NCBI GenBank assembly: GCA_944470555.2 | Contig: OX104129.1 | Location: 86,450,820 to 86,514,819, forward strand | Origin: Heterobilharzia americana | Taxonomy: Eukaryota; Platyhelminthes; Trematoda; Strigeidida; Schistosomatidae | Direction: 5' to 3' | DNA length: 64,000 nucleotides | Part shown: positions 47,500-60,845 of the stretch, one piece after another | Numbering within the stretch: the stretch's first letter is position 1 | Layout: every line of letters begins with the position of its first letter | Made by a program: the position numbers and the translations under genes | The notes under the pieces: model-generated | What the model was told of the DNA's origin: nothing | The model's database searches: none | The model's input: the letters and a program-made list of their open reading frames with translations, nothing else

Positions 47500-50220
47500 A
47501 GATGTACGTTCTTAATTCCACTTCTGGTAATTTCTATAAAAAGAAAAGAAGGAAAAGATCTTTGCTAGTGATAAATAGATGAAATAACAGGTAGAGTAGT
47601 TGGTGATTCTTGAAATCTCATTATTAAAAAAATACATACACCAAGTGCAGTTAGGTTACCAGTTTTATTTCTCCTAAAACTACCTGCAAAATAAAATAGC
47701 ACGCTATGACACAATAAAAGCAGCTGTATGTACTCATCATTTTACAGCTGTGACTGAAATGAAGAATGTCTGCAGCATACGTGGGTTTTCTTGTTATCAG
47801 GTTGAGTAAAGTTTACTACTTTAAGTGTTTGAGTATCCCTCTATCCTGAATACTGTGCAGATACTGATGGATATTGACAGAATAGTCTTCTGTGTAAGAA
47901 CTATATAATAAACAGCGATTCAAGTATATTATTTTGTGATGGTACAAAAGTTCTAAAGGCATATGTTATGGAACAATGCTTGTTTGCTTTATTAAAGCTA
48001 GGAACTCCAGAAAAAGGCAGAAATGCATGTGCGGGACATTTCTTTGCGCATACAGAACATGAGGAAGCATGAAAACTTGGCAACCACAAACGATTTTTAT
48101 ACTACAGCGACTGGAATTACTCGAATGATGTAAATATGGGAATTCCAATAACCTTTGGGCATTCAACATCTTATGATTTTTTAAATAGCTCCATATGTAT
48201 ACCATGTTAAGTTGTATATACCATACACCTTCTGTACACTTCTTAACAGGCAATGAATATGTCAATACTTTCTTTTTACCTTTATTCCTCAGAATATATT
48301 AATTTAAACTGAAAAAGTCGGTATGACAGGTTACGGAAGTGGTAGGGTCTGAAATCAAAAGATATAACACTTAGATATCCAGTGTCGGTTTCAGATTAAT
48401 TAGGAAGAAACTTTTACCCAATATGATTTAATTGATGACAAGCTCTGAATACAATATCTCATCATAAGAGAAGACAAAGCTAATAAAAAGGACGGTATCA
48501 GAAACTAGTAAAAAATGATTGAGATTCTGAAAAAGATACAATCTGCAGAGGCTCTGATTATTACTATAAAAGAACTGAAATCATAAGATATTAAAACGGA
48601 ATAAGGATGTTGAATACAAAACGAAAAAAGAGAAGAAAACCCATACGACTTAAGTCCTAGTTCACTTAATCTAAATCATCAAGCCAGTTGATATGAATCT
48701 CTTATTGTGATACAACATATCTGGTAATTTGTAGGACAGATTATTGTATCTAATGTGCGTAGATAATATTAGTATATAACTGTTAGTATAATGACGTATT
48801 TCGTATGAGTTCTTTGGTTAATTTACACCCTTTAAAGGAAACCTAGCTGTTCCAGCTTGTAAAAATGAATATAGTGTTATCTGATATGAGTAGTAGCGTA
48901 CTTCTGATACCGATTACAAGTTCCTTCCAACCAGATGAAAGTGATCTAACCATCAGACGGCTGTTTTGCTCTTTTCGAACTGAGCTTATCATCGCTGTTG
49001 TCAAGGAGACTCAACTCAGGCAATGAAAATATTAAAACCACCTGAACTCCAAACAGCCAGTTCACCAAACTGATCATGTCGAAAACCAAAAAATGCACAA
49101 TCCCTGATGATCAGTGTCAGTGGTCTGTGTACACTTATTCATTTTAGTCAGTAGTGTACTTCGTACACTTTTCATACGCATACTCCTGATCCTAATTATG
49201 TTGAGTAGATCACAATATGTGACCTGAACATTGCGATTTCAGAAGGAAAACATGATGTGATTTCGCGCTAAAGGAACGCGTAATTTGCAAATACTTGATT
49301 TAACTGTGTGAAAATGAATGTTTTGGTGACAATAGCACCTATTCTGATGTTTGTTTTTTGGTGATTGTAAACAGCATAAATTTCCCAACAGTCATAAAAC
49401 TTACTGCTTTTCACCATTGTCGAAGGTCACCTCCTCTTAAGTCTGAATACTGATGAGAAACGTTTCCAGGAAGTGAAACTTGAACAAAATCAATGTTACA
49501 GCCCATTGTTTTCAGAAATAACATTGATAACCATGATTTAAGTTATTAGTTCTTGAAAATAGTATCTCTTGCAAGGTAATCCTTTATTGAGTGTTAGTCG
49601 TTTACATGGCTGCCTTCGAAATGTTACTTGTCAGTAACCTGATATATTTAGGTCTAGTGTTATATAATGCAATAAACGTCTTTTATACGGGCTTTTACTA
49701 TAAAAATGTATTCTGAACTATTTCGAGAAAACTGAAATGCTCCTACTACTGTAATAATTACTAAATGTAGGCGACTTTTGCAAAGTATCAATTGAAAAAA
49801 CAAGAACAACAACAACAAAAAACAAGAAAATCTCTATGCACATGGACCTAGTGATTGCATGATAGTTTACAGAATCTTGCTAGTCATCAAATCGCTTGAA
49901 ATTTAGTGTGAAGAGATTGTATACAATTCAAATTCAAACTGAAAATGTTCAATAGATAGTATTAGTAAAGTTCTTCAGATGTCAATTTGTTTTACTGAAG
50001 ATATTCTTCTTATGGCTTGGAATGTGATCTAAAAGTAGAAATTGCTTTCAACGAAAATATTTTTTTCTCCATCAAATTGTAACTTTTGGAACTAAGAGAT
50101 CGGGTAAATTTAACGTTGCAGGCATCTTTTTTATTCGTGGAATGAGTTAAATATAAACCTCGTGATATAAATTTTTCAATAAATTTCACATTCTATAACT
50201 AAAGCCTTCATGTGGTTTAT
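47500..50220. other. No gene seen
   Basis: About 2.7 kb of AT-rich DNA. Overlapping minus-strand frames at 47901-48265 have no recognisable motif. Confidence 0.4.
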
Positions 50221-50226
50221 CGGATT

Positions 50227-52714
50227 GTTATTATTATTTGTCCCTTGGGTTCCTAGTGGAACACAGGGAGGACTCCAATGGCACGTCTCCACTCTACTCT
50301 CTTCTCTGAAATCTTCGCAACCTGGCTCCACGACAGCCCACAACCTCTCATTTCCTCCTCGCAACTCTCCTCCATGTCACCCTCACCTCAAACACCCAAC
50401 TCGTCGCTTCCCATCTGGCTTCCAATCGAGGACCTGGCCTGGCCTGAAGCGGAATGTCCCCAGTCAGCCTTCTCAGTGTATGCCTATCCCAATCCATCTC
50501 CGCTTCCACTTTATTCTGCATATATGTTCACCGATAGCTTCTTGGTTAGTTCATTGCCAGCCAGACAGCCACAGTTCTTTGTAGCTTATTCTTATTATCC
50601 TGGCCATCTGAGCTTCAGTAATGAGCCAGCACAGGCAGTTGTTGATCAATGTATGTAGTTTGTTGGAAATACCTTTCGTAAAGCACCAAGTCTCTCAACC
50701 ATCACACACAAGCATCGACTTGACTCACGTTGGTGTTGAAAATCCGGATGTTGTTCACGCTAATTGCAGGCTGAGTGCAGAAGATCTCCACACTGGTCTC
50801 AGGTTAATCAACGCCTGTCTTGCTGTCTTGCCGATCCTGACTGGCTTTGACATCCTCGTCTGTGCCGCCACCTGTAGTTGAGACTGTGCTTCCTAGATAG
50901 GTGGAAGAGTCTACTTCACTTAAGCTTCTCCCGTTGATGGTGATTGGAGTTTGTCGTTGTTGTTGGTGGTGGTGTTGTTGTTGATTGGGTATCTTCATCA
51001 CCTCTGTCTTCTCTATATTCACTTGAAGTCCCGTCTTCCTTCACTGCCCTACCTCTTCTGACAACTTGTTGGTTATCGCCTGTACATCTTCAAGTTTGTG
51101 TGACATCAGACACAAGTCGTCGTTAGTGAAATCCAAGTCTTCTAGGTTATTTTCTGTGGTCCAGCGTATCCCCATCTTCTCACGGCTCCTCACTGTTTGT
51201 TGCATGATCCAGTCGACCACAATCAAGAATATCACGGATGATAGTGGATGGCAGCCTTGTTTCACTCCTTCCCGTCTCTACTTCAAAAGTATCACTGAGC
51301 TTCCCATTGTGAATTAATTGGCATGAGGCGTCTTCATATAGTTGTTGAATGTGATTGACAGAGGTTTGTGGTATTCCGCAGTATTGAAGCACTCGCCAAA
51401 TTACTTGTCGGTCGACGTTGTCAAGGGCCTTCTCAAAGTCGATGAAGTTGAGGTAAGGTGGAGAGTTGACTGCCATTCTATACTCTGTCATATGATGATG
51501 TGAAGTGCAGCGTTGCACTTTGGTCCGCACATGATTTGTACTTGCTGAATCCAGCCAGCCAGCCAGCCTGTTCTGTTCGTAGTTTTGAATCCGATGTATC
51601 CTCTGGTCTCTCCAGGATGATGTGGAATAATATTATGCTTGGGGTGGACAGCAGCATGATTCCTCGCCAGTTCATGCAAACACTGGGGTCTCCCTTCTTC
51701 GGCAGTTTGACAAGTAGCCCTCCTTCCAATCCACCAGCAGGTACCCTCCCTTCCTTCCACACCTTCTGCAATAGTGGTGTGGTGTGAGCATGTCCGCTGT
51801 TGTCTCTGCGTCTCTTCTCAGTGCTTCTGGTGGGATTCCATCTGGTCCATCTGCTTTCCCGCATTTCAGTAGCTTGTTGGCGTTGCATTCAGGACTTCCA
51901 CTTTTGTCGGAGGATTCATGTTCACTTGTAGTTCTGTGTCTGGGCTGCAGGTGGTATTTCTGGATGAAGTGCAGGTGGTGGTGATGGTGGTGGTGGTGGT
52001 CGATTGAAGAGCTTCTTGAAGTGGTCAGCCCATCGTTTCCCTTCTTTCTCTACTTTGGCAATTATATTTCCTTCATCATCTTTCATTGGTTTCATCTGCG
52101 TTGATCTCTTTCCTCTCAGATAGTAACCTGGTTATTTGATACAATGTTAACAGGTCTGTCCGACCAGCAGCCTTCAGCCTGTTCTGCTTCACTTGCCAGT
52201 GTGTCGTTGAAGTGTCATTTGTCTTTGCATGCACTCTTCTTCACTTCTTTGTCCAGTGTAGTGTTTATTCATTGTACTCAGTTCCTCTTGTCGTTGTGCA
52301 TCCTTGCACTGCACTGGTTCATCTTCTGCTTCACCATCACCATCATCATCATCACCATCTTCCTCTCCATGCTCGCTCTATCAGCTTCCATGTATTCATC
52401 GAGATCCATTCATTGTCTTGTCATGTCTTGTCTGTTTCTTCTTACTTTCTTATACGGTTGTGCAGGTTTCTTTCCACATCCCTTTTAAAGACTTCCAGTC
52501 TTCTTCCACACAGGTTTCTTCAGAGATGCTGCTCGATATCTCCCATTTTGTCTTGATGGCTAACGTGAAGATGTCACTTGTAGTTTCGTCCTTCAGTTTC
52601 TGTTGTGGGTATTGTACTTGAACTGTGGTCTATCACCAGCTTCCTTGAAGGCTTCTAACTTGATTTGGAAGGTTCCTTGTACTAGATAGTCAGTTGAGTG
52701 AACCTATATCTGCA
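50227..52714 (-). mobile_element. RTE-clade (SR2-like) retrotransposon, 5'-truncated, about 2.5 kb
   Basis: On the minus strand it starts near the end of the endonuclease domain (52714) and runs through connector, RT and C-terminal domain to the AAT-type tail at 50227. Recognisable RT blocks include FIDFEKALDNVDRQVIW (motif A, near 51400-51450) and DDLCLMSHKLED (near 51085-51130). Stops and frameshifts break the frame. A GCTGG-type tandem expansion lies at 51555-51580. The 3' sequence, with an AATATATGCAGAATAAAG block, places it nearer the 57 kb copy than the AAATGTGCAGAGGGAA subfamily. Confidence 0.88.
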
Positions 52715-52719
52715 CTATG

Positions 52720-53340
52720 ATGTTGCACAACTAAATGAGAAAGGTGAGCCATTGACTTTTTCAGTACCAGGGTCAAACGGGAGACATTTCAAATAAATCG
52801 ACAAGTCATCACTTAGTATCATTAACACCGGTCTAACAAACTACAGATACCTTAGACAGTCTAGTTAATAACCAATACGAAACTCTTCCTCAGTCTTTCA
52901 GCTCTATTTGGATTGAGACTGACTGGGCACCCAGTATGACTGCTGTGAACGGAAACTAATGTATCATGGACGCACAAGGCAGGCACTCAAAATTCTCAAT
53001 GAATGAAGGGAAGTTTAGACCTGAAATGAAGCCGAGCCTCGTAACTAGGTTGGTGGCGTTCCAAGCCGGTGACCCAGAGGCCTATTGTTTAAACATTGCA
53101 ACTAGAGACGTTTTCATTTCGCTGTCAATTATCACTTAGTAATAATAACATCTGTCTGTGAAAACCCTGGCTATCCTAAGTAGTGTATCAATGTCCTTAT
53201 TCATTCCCTCAAGGTCCCACATTCACTCCTCTGACGAGTGCCAACAAGCACGAAACCTGGTTTAGGAAGGAATTCCCACTGACTGCTTTAAGCCAGCTAA
53301 CATAAATCAAAGTGCACCGGGATAACCAGTTGCTGAATCT
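52720..53340 (+). repeat. Repeat carrying a hammerhead ribozyme, second type
   Basis: The ribozyme lies at 53228-53262. Upstream DNA has an internally repeated block (ATCACTTAGTATCATTAACA near 52807 and ATCACTTAGTAATAATAACA near 53132). Downstream, CCCACTGACTGCTTTAAGCCAGCTAACAT resembles the flank of the decayed hammerhead at 34.7 kb. The outer limits are uncertain. Confidence 0.5.
53228..53262 (+). ncRNA. Hammerhead ribozyme-like motif, intact core, minimal stem III
   Basis: Plus strand: TCCT (stem I 5' strand), core CTGACGAG, stem II GTGC/GCAC with a CAACAA loop, CGAAA, the palindrome AAACC-T-GGTTT, then AGGA that can pair with TCCT. Core and stem II are perfect. Stem III as a monomer would have almost no loop, so cleavage may need a dimer, as proposed for other hammerheads with very short stem III. 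Confidence 0.7.
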
Positions 53341-53344
53341 AATA

Positions 53345-56300
53345 ACCACACTGCAAAATGATTGATAGAGTTTGGTCAGCATCTATGACAAGACAACATA
53401 AAATTGACCTCTCTGTAGTGGTCAATTAAAAAATGATATTTCTTTCAAACTTAGTGAGGGCGAAATCTGTAATCCCACTCAATTATTTTCAAGAAAACCC
53501 CCCTTTTATAGACTTAAGAAATATAATGATCATAACAGAATCATGTGAAAATGCAGCAAATGCAGCTTTTATGCAAGGTTTTACAGGAATTTATAAACGT
53601 TGTAGCTAAACGGTAATATAGAGTTTAAATAAATAGCCAAACATCAGATAAAACATATAATTTTCAGCATGAATCAGCGGTCCGGAATGAAGTAATCTCT
53701 GTCTGATGTAAACAAAAGAATAATTTACACAAAAAGGGAAGTCACAAGCTTATTTTTCTCTCCACTTTGTTGACAGTTTATTCCTTTCTTGCCTAGCTGT
53801 TTACATTCAATCCTGATAACTAAATTTCAGTCCCTTCTGCATATGCTTGCACAATAATACTTCTGAATAAAAACAAGAAGGGAGAAAAAAGTAATAAGAG
53901 AACAGACAGACAAGATATCATGATAAAAAATTTAAATTAAAAACTAGTATTTACTTGGGTTCCGTTACAGAACCGTATTAATGTATTAAATGTTTTTAAA
54001 TAGCAGACAGTTCACTACATCATTTCTCCACCATGATAAAAATATGATGGATTACGGTCTTGACGGTGTACCGATAAACAAAAGTCTAAATCATTAAAAT
54101 GCCTAACTTATAGTCAAGTCTGTAGAGTCAAAGCAATTTTTTCAGTGTTGTAGATAAGTGAAAGACTATCCTATAAGTAAACTTCATCCAAGGATACCGA
54201 ACGGTTTGCATATATTTAGCGGTTAGGTGTGAACTTTTGAATCGGCAAAACTTGATAAAATCTCAGTATCAAACTCAAGCTTAAATCGAATTACACAAAC
54301 AGACCAACACATAAAAATTTTCATATCAGTCAGCTACTGACAACCGAATGAATTTAAAAAGTAGGTGTAATAAAGAAAGACTTGTGGGCAACGATGGAAA
54401 GATTTTTCTTTGTGAAGGAGGATTAGCTTACGAACCAATGAAAACGGGAAACTATGGGAAAGTTGTTTCATTCTGGCTAAAAGCACTAAAAAGACGGGCT
54501 CTTAGAGTCCCACTTCGGTTAAAGCTCAACGCCGTCAAGCTTGCGGTGCACATAGTTTCATTCCTTTGCTGGTCTAAAATGCACTCCTATAATGCGTTTC
54601 GTTCGGTGAATCATGACCATCTTTGACTGGACTGACTTCAAATGTCATACTTGATCATTTCGAAATCTGTGAAGTTCACTTTCACACCAGTCACAAAAGG
54701 ACATGACTGGTAAGGAACACACTATTTGAAGACACTTTTATTCACAGTATGAAATAGGTGTTAATATCCGTTGAAAACTAGCAAGCGAAGTGAAGGCTAA
54801 ATCTTCGAGTTCTTTGAAATATTCTCTTTTACATTAGCCACTTAACCGATTACCAGTGACTCTTTATCTTATACCCAATAGATCTTCCCTGAATTCCATC
54901 AAAACCATACCAAATAATCTTAATTAGAACCATTCACCACACAATCTGTTCAGTGAGTATCATGTCCAGACACCAGGACTCTTTACGAATGCGTCATCCA
55001 ATCAGTTTCTTATACCATCTGAAATATGGTTGATTGTGTATAGTATCCAACACAGTAGCTATATGAAGTAAATGTCGCATTTTTGACATATTTTTTGATT
55101 TACCTTGCTTGCTCTTCTCGTCACATACAGTGAAGCTTCAGTGCTTCAGTGATAAGGAATATTAACACTTTCCATCCATAATAACCAACAATTAGTTGCA
55201 CTTAACAAGGATACAACGGTCTGTCTATTCATATTTCCCTGCAGTGACCTCATCATTCAGATCAAAATTTTCTAACATTCAACCTTAGGTAACACCATCA
55301 GACTTGACATGTATTTGCACAAATCTCTGTGTGTTTAAAATATAGTAATTCCAGTGTTTTCGTACAGAATCATATCTGAGCTTCTTCAGGCTAATAATGA
55401 AGATTACATTAACATTATACTTTAATTGGGATTGCTTTATAGTGTGATTATCAGTCATTCATTGTGAATCGACTTATGTATTAAACGAGTGCAAAGCAGT
55501 ATGTATGTAGGTGTTGTCATAAGAGATGATATGCCTCATATACATAGGACACTGATACTCATTATGTGACAAAAAAATGTTTTATATAACTTTGGCTCCT
55601 GTGAAACCAAGTAAATGCCTATATTGTCTTTATTAGTACAATCACCGACCGATTTTCTAATTTTTGAATGTCTGCTGTGGTTTAGGAGTTCACTTTGGAC
55701 ACAATTTATGTCCCCTAACCCCACATCATCTGCCTGTGAGGCAGGTGAGGTTTGTTACACACTGCATCATAACCAGAGCACCTTATTTCATAGTCACAAT
55801 TCCGTTAGTTTTCCGTCCACATAACATATTTTGCTTCGTAAAAGTAGAAAGTGTATCATTCGTCCTATGGAAAGAAAGACTTCATGTCATATTTATCAGG
55901 CTTTTTTGTATAGATTGACTACAGTGTTAATCCACTTCTGCTGAGGATATTTCAAGCCATATAAAACATAAAAACCTACCATTATTTAATCCTTGCCTGT
56001 GTAAATTAAAATAACTTTGTTTCTGAAGGAAAAATGATTGCTTTGGCCCTCTTCATTGTATATCTTTAAGTCCATTGGCCTTTGTACAACCGAGTATACT
56101 ATCCGTAGCATGCACTCACTTGTCAAACGCACTTCTGAATGCAACTCATTAAAAGATGCAAAGAAGACTATCTTCGAGCGTCTTCGAATACATGGCTTTG
56201 AAAATAAGTCTTAGTTTCTCCTTTCATGAGGTAACTATATTTAGAGACTTTTAAAGAACTGATGTCTCTAATAGCCGAAATAACATTATCCCAATTAGTC

Positions 56301-56960
56301 AGGCATGGTGATACCACTGATGTAAATAATCAAAGACTGACAACTTTACTCACTGTTATGTTTTGTGCTTGATGACCAAAAGCAACTGTATCATCGGTCA
56401 GCACTAACTTAAATAGTATAAAACTGATATTAACAGTTAATTACACGGTGAATATTGGTCAGCTACGTCCAATTATTTAACACCAGAGTTATAAGAACCG
56501 GTTACTGCTGGTTCGTACAAAACAAAAGTGTGAGCATCAGTTTATTTCTAATAAACTGAATAATTCCATTGCACAAAACCTTTATGGATGTAGCCTAAAG
56601 ACGTATACATTCGTAAAGAGAATGTTTTCTGATTGCTTGATATTACTTGAGTCTCAGGATTTAGAAGGAATTCTTCTACATTCAGATTAGAGTGCATGTT
56701 CGAATTTTTACACGAGATAGAATATTCTCTGAAATCGGATAACTTCATGGTTTGCCGACAATGAAATTCATAGTTCATTCTTAATGGTCACCTAGTTAGT
56801 ATGTGGGTTATTATTTGGTGAAATGATCTCATGGAGCGTACCATCTAGATCAAAATAATATCAGTCCTTGCATTACTCAGAAAGAAAATCCATGAATAAC
56901 AATACCATTGACATAGTGGTATGATAAATGTTGGTTTTTCAAGTCATTCCTAAATAATAT
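53345..56960. other. No gene seen
   Basis: About 3.6 kb of AT-rich DNA. The frames at 54348-54626 (92 codons, basic), 55615-55918 and 56548-56778 show no motif I recognise. The first has a start codon and a mixed composition and is the only one I would test for expression. Confidence 0.4.
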
Positions 56961-56965
56961 CTACT

Positions 56966-56977
56966 TAGTTGCAGAGA
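56966..56977 (+). repeat. Target-site duplication, left copy
   Basis: TAGTTGCAGAGA immediately before the RTE copy. The identical 12 bases follow its tail at 59525-59536. Confidence 0.85.
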
Positions 56978-59524
56978 GAGGGAGGGAGGGGACAACACGG
57001 GAAGAGAACTAACCATGGGTCGAGAGGAGCTAGGTGAAATGAATGAGAATGGAGAATTGTTTGCAGAATTCTGCGCATTCAACGATTTGGTGATTGGAGG
57101 CAGTGTGTTCAGGCACAAAGATATCCACAAAGCGACATGGATTTCACCAGATGGACACACTAAAAATCAAATCGACTTCATCTCAATCTCAAGAAAATGG
57201 AGACGCAGTCTACTTAACACAAGGTCAAGAAGAGGAGCAGATGTAGGTTCAGACCACTCACTGTCTAGTGCAAGGAACCTTCCAAATCAAGTTAAAGGCC
57301 TTCAAGGAAGCTGGTGATAGACCTCAATTCAAGTACAACACTCGGAAACTGAAGGATGAAACTACAAAGGAGATCTTCATGGCAGCCATCAAGACAAAAT
57401 GGGAGACGTCGAGGGACATCCCTGAAGAAACCTGTGTGGAAGAACACTGGAAGTCTTTGAAAGCTATGTGGAAAGAAACCTGCACAACAGTATTAGGAAG
57501 GAAGAAGAAAGAAGACAAGGAATGGATCTCGACGGATACCTGGAAGCTGATAGAGCAGGGAGAGGAGGATGGTGAAACAGAAGATAAACCAGTGCAAGGA
57601 TGCTCAACGACAAGAGGAACTGAGCACAATGTATAAAACACTGGACAAAGAAGTGAAGAAGAGTGCATGCACGCAAAGACAAAAGACACTTCTACGAAAC
57701 ACTGGCAAGTGAAGCAGAACAGGCTGCAGGTAAGAGAGACAGAGACCTGACAACATTGTATCAAATAACCAGGTTGCTATCAGGGAATAGACCAACACAG
57801 ATGAAACCAATAAAAGATGAAGAAGGAAATTTAATTACGAAAGAAGAGAAACAGAGGAAACAATGGGCCAACCACTTCAAGAAGCTCTTGAATCGACCAC
57901 CACCTGCACTTCGTCCAGAAATACCACCTGCAGCCGCTGAACTACAAGTGAACATTAATCCCCCAACGAAAATGGAAGTCCTGAACGCCATAAAGCTACT
58001 GAAATGCGGGAGAGCAGCAGGACCAGATGGAATACCGCCAGAAGCACTGAAAACAGATGCAGAGACAACAGCGGCCATGCTCACACCACTATTGCAGAAG
58101 GTGTGGAAGGAAGAGAAGGTACCTTGCTAGTGATTGAAAGAAGGGTTACCTTGTCAAACAGCCGAAGAAGGGAGACCTCAGTGCTTGCAAGAACTGGCGC
58201 GGAATCACTCTCCTGTCCACCCCAAGTAAAATATTAAGCCGCATCATCCTGGAGAGGCTAAGGGATGCACTGGATTCAAAACTACGACCGGAACAGGCAG
58301 GCTGCTTCACGAAGTACAAATCATGTGCAGACCAAATTGCAATGCTGCACTACGCATCATCATAGAACAGAGCATAGAATGGCAATCACCTCTCCACCTC
58401 AACTTCATCGACTTTGAGAAGGCCTTTGACAGCGTCGACCGAGAAGTAATTTGGAAACTGCTTCAATATTATGGAATACCACAAACCTTTATCCGCCTCA
58501 TTCAACAACTATATGAAGATGCCACATGCCAAGTAATCCACAATGGGAAGCTCAGTGATGCCTTTGAAGTGAAGACAGGAGTGAAACAAGGTTGCCTACT
58601 ATCCCCCATGATATTCCTAATTGTGGTGGACTGGATCATGCAGCAAACAGTAGGCAGCGAGAAGAGGGGGATACACTCGACTGCGGAAAAGAACCTAGAA
58701 GACTTGGATTTCGCCGATGACTTATGCCTAATGTCACACAAACTTGAAGATCTGCAGGCAAAAACTAACAAGTTGATAGAAGAGGCAGCGAAGACGGGAC
58801 TTCAGGTGAATATAGAGAAGACAGAAGTGATGAAGATACCGCACCACCACCATCAACAACAACAACAAACTCCAATCACCGTCAACGGGAGAAACTTGAA
58901 GGAAGTAACCTCCTTCACTTATCTAGGAAGCACTGTCTCAACTACAGGCGGGACGGACGAGGACGTCAAAGTCAGAATCGGAAAAGCAAGACAGGCGTTC
59001 ATCAGCCTGAGACCAGTGTGGAGATCTTCTGCACTCAGCATGCGGAACAAGATACGGATTTTCAACACCAACGTCAAGTCAGTGCTCTTGTATGGCTCAG
59101 AGACTTGGCGCGTCACGAAAGGTATTTCCAATAAACTACAGACATTCATCAACAACTGCTTACGCTCGCTGCTGAAGATCAGATGGCCAGAAAAAATAAG
59201 CAACAAGGAACTCTGGGAACGAACCAACCAAGAACCTATCACGCAACAAATATGCAGGAAGAAGTGGAGATGGATTGGCCATGCACTGAGAAGGCCGACT
59301 GAGGACATCACGCGTCAGGCCAGGTCCCCGAGTGGAATCCCCATGGGAAGCGACGAGTTGGACGTCCGAGGGTGACATGGAGGAGGTCGTGCGAGCAGGA
59401 AATGAGAGCTTGTGGGCTGTCGTGGAACCAGGTTCAAAAGATCTCAGAGAACAGAGGTCACTGGAGGCGTGCTGCTGAAGCCCTATGTTCCACTAGGAAC
59501 CCAAGGGACTAATAATATAATATA
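56978..59524 (+). mobile_element. RTE-clade (SR2-like) retrotransposon, 5'-truncated, best preserved copy
   Basis: 2.55 kb flanked by a perfect 12-bp target-site duplication, so both ends are exact. The content is the last third of the endonuclease (57015-57260, with LVIGGSVF, QIDFIS and the catalytic GSDHSL block), the connector (57268-57640), the start of RT (57663-58130), and RT plus C-terminal domain (58132-59500), ending in NPRD-stop and an AATAAT tail. Four or more frame breaks (near 57265, 57640, 58130, 58350 and 59325) make it nonfunctional. High coherence suggests it is the most recent RTE insertion here. Confidence 0.92.
58323..59375 (+). pseudogene. RTE reverse transcriptase core, 350 uninterrupted codons
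   Basis: The longest transposon frame in the window. RT motif A is NFIDFEKAFDSVDR (Asp30), motif B GVKQGCLLSP (86-95), motif C DFADDLCLM (Asp132-Asp133). The catalytic triad is therefore intact. A His/Gln-rich run follows near residue 175. The downstream RNA-binding-like region includes a KKWRWIGHALRR block. The 5' part of RT is in another frame (58132-58360), with a TGA replacing the expected TGG of its DWKKGYLVK block. The 3' 45 codons lie past a frameshift near 59325. The ATG used here is not the element's real start. Confidence 0.88.
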
Positions 59525-59536
59525 TAGTTGCAGAGA
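59525..59536 (+). repeat. Target-site duplication, right copy
   Basis: TAGTTGCAGAGA, identical to 56966-56977. Confidence 0.85.
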
Positions 59537-59539
59537 ATT

Positions 59540-60655
59540 CACCAGATTCAATTTCTTGTTTTTTCTGAAAATAGTTTCTTGATTAAACGTAAACAGTTAC
59601 TGCTTATGCAATTTGACTTAGAGAATATAAATGCACTAAAATAATTCCATTGAGCTACAAATTGTTACATTAATTGCAAGAATTTTTAAGTTAACCACTG
59701 AATATTTTAGAGTTACTGCCTTCCATTCTTTGTTTGCTAACTTTTTCGTCCAATGAAGCAGGAACCTATTTGCAATTGTTTTATTTTTACGCATCCATTA
59801 TGAAGGACTTTAAAGTGAATGCCGATGGTCCTTATTAGGACCAAAGAGAATCGAAATAACATTTAGCTACCAAACTTGCATATTTATTTATTTACCTAAG
59901 ATTATTTTTACCTTGAATAAAATATTTTGATTGAATTTGTCTAAACTAGCAGTTTCCTTCAATTTGAAAAAAAGATGAAGGCACTGTAGTAAGTGAATAG
60001 AAACATTTTTATGGATCAGTCTACTTGATATGATGAACAAGCTATGAATTAGTTTGATCAAATGATAAATTTATTGAGTACTGAAATTCTTTCACTAGTT
60101 TAGTGGTATTTAGAAACATTGAGAAGACTGGAACACAAAATCAGCGGAACATTCAGAAAATTCTTGTTTTGATTATCCATACTTACTTTTATGATGAACA
60201 GAAGCCTTAGCTATTCATGAACTTAACCTTGACCGTAAGTACAGGAAGTATGTATATTCTTTCCCTTAACCAGAAATTCATTTGACTGGCGAAATACTAC
60301 AGACCAGCCTGAGTGGTTTCTAACTACTCTGTGGTTCAGTAGTAGTATCTTTCGTGGAAGTGATTTTATCTTGGTCTTTTCTTACTTCTTCCTCTGTTAG
60401 ATTGATCTTTGCCCTTGGATCATTGCTGTCATTATTTATACACTAAAAGGTCTCCTGTACAACTGCCGTTCATTTCTCCAATATTCACAACTTTTAATAC
60501 AAACGCATTCATTCAGTCTGAGTCAATTTGTCTTATTGTATTGCATCGCCTTTTGTACATTCATTAGCTTTACACGTTTTTAAACTTTTATTAGGCTGTA
60601 TTCACCTTTTTAACTTTCTTAAATGGCATTAAGCTGCCTTTTCTTAAGAAAAAGA
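59540..60655. other. No gene seen
   Basis: AT-rich DNA without open frames or repeats that I can match. Confidence 0.45.
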
Positions 60656-60660
60656 AAAAA

Positions 60661-60845
60661 GTGGACCATTTGAATGGGACTCAGTGGCTCAGTGGTAGCG
60701 TACCAACCTTGAAAACTAAAGCCTCTGGGTCCGACCCCTGGTAGAGTGATAAGTGCACACTGCTTAGGAATTTCATGCTGGAACAATACGGTTATCCAGT
60801 GCTCCCTTGGTTCTCATGGTTCTCCTACTGATATAATTCCCTGCT
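60661..60845 (+). repeat. tRNA-like SINE with hammerhead relic
   Basis: Box A-like TGGCTCAGTGGTAGCG at 60685-60700 and box B-like GGGTCCGACCCC near 60727 are well kept. The ribozyme part (GGAATTTCATGCTGGAACAATACGG.., then TTATCCAGTGCTCCC) aligns to 28365-28410 but has lost the core. Confidence 0.65.

Noticed and set aside
49440..49475. Hammerhead (CTGATGAGAAACG)
   Set aside because: No space for stem II and no pairing for stems I or III; chance match.
52200..52620. Overlapping Ser/Phe-rich membrane-like proteins on the plus strand
   Set aside because: They are antisense translations of the RTE connector at 50.2-52.7 kb; the same antisense frames appear at 57.3-57.8 kb.
54348..54626. Real 92-codon gene
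   Set aside because: Has an ATG and fair composition but no motif, no splice context and no homologue that I recognise; left within the empty span.
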